Assembly (NCBI GenBank): GCA_028818855.1
Contig: JAPPMY010000219.1
Location: 1-35,746, forward strand
DNA length: 35,746 bases
From: Rhodospirillales bacterium
GTDB lineage: Bacteria; Pseudomonadota; Alphaproteobacteria; UBA828
Direction: 5' to 3'
Under the pieces are notes generated by a model. It worked only from the letters and a program-made list of their open reading frames with translations. It was not told the origin of the DNA and made no database searches. The first letter of the stretch is position 1, and each line of letters starts with the position of its first letter. Positions 33,249 through 35,746 of the stretch are shown piece by piece. The translations under genes and the position numbers were made by a program.

Positions 33249-34540
33249 GCGTCACAGACGCGCGGGCGTTGCGCGCTGCCGTAGAGGCCCGCCTGCCGCT
33301 GGCGGCGGCGCTCTTCGACGAGATCCGCGAGGCCAGCGCCGACAGCGCCGGCGTCACCCGCCCCGCCTGGAGCGAGAAGGACCAGTTCGCCGCCCGGCGC
33401 ATCGCCGAGGCCGCCGGCGCGCTCGGGCTGGAGACCGCGTACGACCACGCGGGCAACCTCTACTGCACGTTGCCGGGACGCGACCGCGCGGCCCCTGCGG
33501 TCCTCACCGGCTCGCACACCGATTCCGTGCCGACGGGCGGGCACTACGACGGGCTCGCGGGCGCGGTCGCCGGCCTCGTCGTGCTCGCCGCATTCCGCGA
33601 CGTCGGCTGGCAGCCGGGCCGCGACGTGACCGCCATCGCAACGAGGGCCGAGGAGAGCGTCTGGTTCGGCATCCCCTTCATCGGCGCCCGCCTCGCGCTC
33701 GGCTCGCTCTCCCACGATCACCTCGACACCCTGCGACGCTCGGATACCGGGCGCACGCTCGCCGACCACATGGCGGCGCTCGGCCTCGATGCGGACGCGC
33801 TGCGCCGCGAGACGGCGCCCCGTCTCTCGCCTGCCAACGCGCGCGCCTTTCTGGAGCTTCACATCGAGCAAGGGCCTGTGCTGGTGGCAGAGGGCGTTCA
33901 GGTTGCGATCCCCACAACCATCCGCGGCAACCTGCGCTGGCCGGGCGCGACATGCGTGGGCCGCTACGACCATTCCGGCGCCACCCCCCGCGCCCACCGG
34001 CAGGACACGGTGCTCGCCGTGGCCGAGCTGGTGCAGGCGCTGGAGGCGTTCTGGATCGCGCAGGAGGAGAGCGGCGTGCCCGACACGGTGTTCACCGTGG
34101 GCAAGTTCTTCACCGACGCCGCCCATCACGCGATGACCAAGGTTCCCGGGCGCTGCAACTTCTCCCTCAACTTCGGCGGCACGAGCCAGACCTTTCTCGA
34201 CACCTGCCGCGCCGAAGTCGAGAATTGCGCCGCGGAGATCGGCGTACGCCGCCGGGTGTCGTTCGACCTCGGCCAATGCGTGCACGCCGCGCCGGCACCA
34301 CTGGACACCGGTCTTCGCACCCGGCTGGAAGAGGCCGCCGGGGCGATGGAGATGCCGACGCGCAGCTTCGCGACTGTGGGGCACGATGCCGCCGTCTTCC
34401 AGCGCGCCGGCATTCCGGCCGCCATGGTCCTCGTGCGCAACGCCCACGGCAGCCACAACCCGGACGAGGCCATGACGCTCGACGATTTCGGCGCGGGCGC
34501 CGCGGTTCTCGCGGCGGCCATCGCCCGGCTCGCGGCCTAA
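33245..34540 (+). CDS. Zinc-dependent amidase of the carbamoylase/allantoate amidohydrolase type (M20 family)
   Basis: The 431-residue protein starts at a GTG overlapping the LLM stop. It has the metal-site sequence of N-carbamoyl-amino-acid hydrolases: H91 in GSHTDSVPTGGHYDGLAG, D102, the acidic pair E136/E137 in TRAEESVWFG, H206 in HIEQGP and H404 in HGSHNPDE. The family includes beta-ureidopropionase, L-N-carbamoylase and allantoate amidohydrolase, which release ammonia and CO2 or urea from linear ureides. Exact substrate is uncertain. It could finish a ring-opening path started by dihydropyrimidinase. The GFA protein follows after 26 bp, suggesting one transcript. Confidence 0.9.
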   Translation: MSVTDARALRAAVEARLPLAAALFDEIREASADSAGVTRPAWSEKDQFAARRIAEAAGALGLETAYDHAGNLYCTLPGRDRAAPAVLTGSHTDSVPTGGHYDGLAGAVAGLVVLAAFRDVGWQPGRDVTAIATRAEESVWFGIPFIGARLALGSLSHDHLDTLRRSDTGRTLADHMAALGLDADALRRETAPRLSPANARAFLELHIEQGPVLVAEGVQVAIPTTIRGNLRWPGATCVGRYDHSGATPRAHRQDTVLAVAELVQALEAFWIAQEESGVPDTVFTVGKFFTDAAHHAMTKVPGRCNFSLNFGGTSQTFLDTCRAEVENCAAEIGVRRRVSFDLGQCVHAAPAPLDTGLRTRLEEAAGAMEMPTRSFATVGHDAAVFQRAGIPAAMVLVRNAHGSHNPDEAMTLDDFGAGAAVLAAAIARLAA

Positions 34541-34555
34541 CGGCTGCCACGGTTC

Positions 34556-34563
34556 AGGAGGAG
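34556..34563 (+). promoter_or_regulatory. Ribosome-binding site fixing a TTG start
   Basis: AGGAGGAG stands three bases before TTG at 34567, with the AGGAGG core five bases from it. This supports the TTG as the start of the GFA-type gene, whose only other frames upstream are inside the zinc hydrolase. Confidence 0.6.
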
Positions 34564-34566
34564 CAC

Positions 34567-34938
34567 TTGAGCGACGTACGAACCGGAGGCTGCCTCTGCG
34601 GCGGCGTCAGATACCGGGCGACCGGCCCCTTGCGCGCGGTCATCGCCTGCCACTGCGGGCAATGCCGCAAGACCTCGGGCCACCATGCGGCCATGACCTC
34701 GGTGCCGCTCGCCCGCTTCGCGCTGGAGTCCGACGAGACCCTGGTCTGGTTCCATTCGTCGGACGTCGCCCGGCGCGGCTTCTGCAGCCGCTGCGGCGGC
34801 AACCTGTTCTGGGAGCCGGCGGGCGAGGGCCGGATCTCGATCACCGCGGGCACCCTCGACGGCGCCACCGGCCTCGCCATCGAGCGCCACATCTACACCG
34901 AGGACGCCGGCGACTACTACGACGTTCCGGGTGGCTAA
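34567..34938 (+). CDS. GFA/CENP-V-type zinc protein
   Basis: The 123-residue protein has the GFA cysteine pattern: C9-L-C11 in GGCLCGGVRY, C28-H-C30 and C33 in ACHCGQCRKTSG, then C73 and C76 in GFCSRCGGNLFWEP. These bind two zinc ions in the family. GFA is named for a glutathione-dependent formaldehyde role, but many members have unknown or thiol-adduct-related substrates. The start is a TTG with an excellent SD. It sits between the zinc hydrolase and a second cyclic amidohydrolase, each gap only 12-26 bp, so it is likely part of the same operon. Its link to ureide breakdown (for example one-carbon or glyoxylate release) is inference. Confidence 0.85.
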   Translation: MSDVRTGGCLCGGVRYRATGPLRAVIACHCGQCRKTSGHHAAMTSVPLARFALESDETLVWFHSSDVARRGFCSRCGGNLFWEPAGEGRISITAGTLDGATGLAIERHIYTEDAGDYYDVPGG

Positions 34939-34950
34939 GGGAGAAGACGG

Positions 34951-35746
34951 ATGTTCGACCTCGTGGTGCGCGGCGATCTCGTGCTCCCCGACCGCGTGCT
35001 TGGCGGGGGCTTCCTCGCGGTCCGCGACGGCGTGATCGCCGCGCTCGGCACCGGCGAGGCGCCCGAGGCCGCCGAAACCGTGGATGCCTCGGGCCACCTG
35101 ATCTTCCCTGGCGTCATCGACGGCCAGGTCCATGCCGGGAGCTGCGAGGGGATCGCGGGGTTGGGCGATGCCTCGGTCGCAGCCGCCGCCGGCGGGGTCA
35201 CCACCATCGTCGACATGCCCTTCGACGACCCGCTGCCGGTCAACACGGTCGACCTGCTCGAGGCCAAGGTGGAGACCCTGGAGCGGATCGCGGTCGTCAA
35301 CGTGGCGCTCTACGGCGCGCCCAGGAAGGGCGCGGGCACCGACGGCATCGCGGAACTCGCCGCAGCCGGCGTCTGCGCCTTCAAGGTCTCGACTTACGAG
35401 TATCACCCGGTGCGCTTCCCCGGCTACGACATGGGCGAGCTTTACGAGCTCTTCCCCGCGATCCGCGAGACCGGGCTATCCGTCGCCTTCCACAACGAGG
35501 AGGCGTCCATCGTCCGCCGCCTCACGCAGCGCTTCCAAGGCGAGCGCCGCAACACGCCGGAGAGCCACGGCGCAGGCCGTCCGGCGGTCGCCGAGGTGGT
35601 GGCCAACGCCGCCGTCTTCGAGATTGCGCGCGCGACGGGGGTGCGCTGCCACATCGTGCACAGCTCGCTCGCGCGCGGCATCGATCAGGCCAAGCGCTAC
35701 CGGGAGGAAGGCGTCGCCGCCACCGCCGAGACCTGCGTGCAGTACC
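34951..35746 (+). CDS. Cyclic amidohydrolase of the allantoinase/dihydroorotase type (C-terminal part outside window)
   Basis: 265 residues are in the window; the gene runs off the right edge. The N-terminus MFDLVVRGDLVLPDR and PGVIDGQVHAG, then GGVTTIVDMPFDDP at about 81-94, place it with allantoinase/dihydroorotase. Lys145 in FKVSTYEYHP is at the carbamylated-lysine position. The usual H-x-H in D-x-H-x-H is replaced at the first His by Gln59 (GQVH61), which may define a subgroup. Downstream H residues are seen in AFHNEE and HIVHSS. The ATG follows GGGAGAAG, 12 bp after the GFA stop. Ring opening of allantoin, hydantoin or a related compound is the likely role; whether Gln59 still allows a metal there is the open question. 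Confidence 0.87.
   Translation, partial: MFDLVVRGDLVLPDRVLGGGFLAVRDGVIAALGTGEAPEAAETVDASGHLIFPGVIDGQVHAGSCEGIAGLGDASVAAAAGGVTTIVDMPFDDPLPVNTVDLLEAKVETLERIAVVNVALYGAPRKGAGTDGIAELAAAGVCAFKVSTYEYHPVRFPGYDMGELYELFPAIRETGLSVAFHNEEASIVRRLTQRFQGERRNTPESHGAGRPAVAEVVANAAVFEIARATGVRCHIVHSSLARGIDQAKRYREEGVAATAETCVQY

Overview
The window is high-GC DNA packed with genes. It most likely comes from an alphaproteobacterium, possibly of the Rhodospirillales/Rhizobiales type. The best evidence is the minus-strand run trmB, rimP, nusA, ylxR-L7Ae fusion, infB, rbfA, truB, rpsO, pnp, with metK just upstream. The fusion of YlxR to an L7Ae-like domain, a NusA with a long acidic C-terminal tail, and the mix of ureide hydrolases, flavin monooxygenases and BMP-type transporter genes fit the same group. 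Genus cannot be fixed from the sequence alone. I see no prophage, integrase, CRISPR array, rRNA or tRNA.

Layout. (1) 1-6.2 kb: the 5' part of an AceE/transketolase-like thiamine enzyme (minus), then plus-strand single genes: a SAM methyltransferase, a 420-bp gap with a striking 10-bp-period repeat array, a persulfide dioxygenase-rhodanese fusion, a luciferase-like monooxygenase, a divergent TrpF-like protein and an OsmC-family protein. (2) 6.2-11.0 kb: a complete BMP-family ABC importer (binding protein, double ATPase, two permeases), the class that imports nucleosides and related compounds. (3) 11.0-12.4 kb: a nitronate monooxygenase-like enzyme with an unusual Cys-rich tail. (4) 12.5-23.9 kb: the conserved translation/transcription block on the minus strand. 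Its junctions are tight, often with start and stop codons overlapping. Folded leaders precede pnp, rimP and perhaps metK. (5) 24.0-27.4 kb: an alpha/beta hydrolase, an exported DUF3179 protein, an unaccompanied CoxM-type FAD subunit and an NTF2-like protein. (6) 27.4-35.7 kb: a catabolic region with an isochorismatase-type amidohydrolase, an MDR oxidoreductase, dihydropyrimidinase, a PfkB sugar kinase, a ParB-like mini-protein, a second luciferase-like monooxygenase overlapping a carbamoylase-type zinc hydrolase, a GFA-type zinc protein and a second cyclic-amidohydrolase that runs off the end.

How the genes may work together. Region 6 holds cyclic-amide ring openers (two amidohydrolases), a linear carbamoyl hydrolase and an isochorismatase-type amidohydrolase. 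Together they suggest breakdown of dihydropyrimidines, hydantoins or other cyclic ureides. A flavin monooxygenase is translationally coupled to the carbamoylase. The BMP importer could supply a related substrate, but it lies about 17 kb away and that link is inference. The candidate for an undescribed system is the LLM-monooxygenase/carbamoylase/GFA/amidohydrolase string at 32.2-35.7 kb. The most distinctive non-coding signals are the period-10 array at 2.4 kb and an attenuator-like terminator with a competing pairing just before rimP-nusA.
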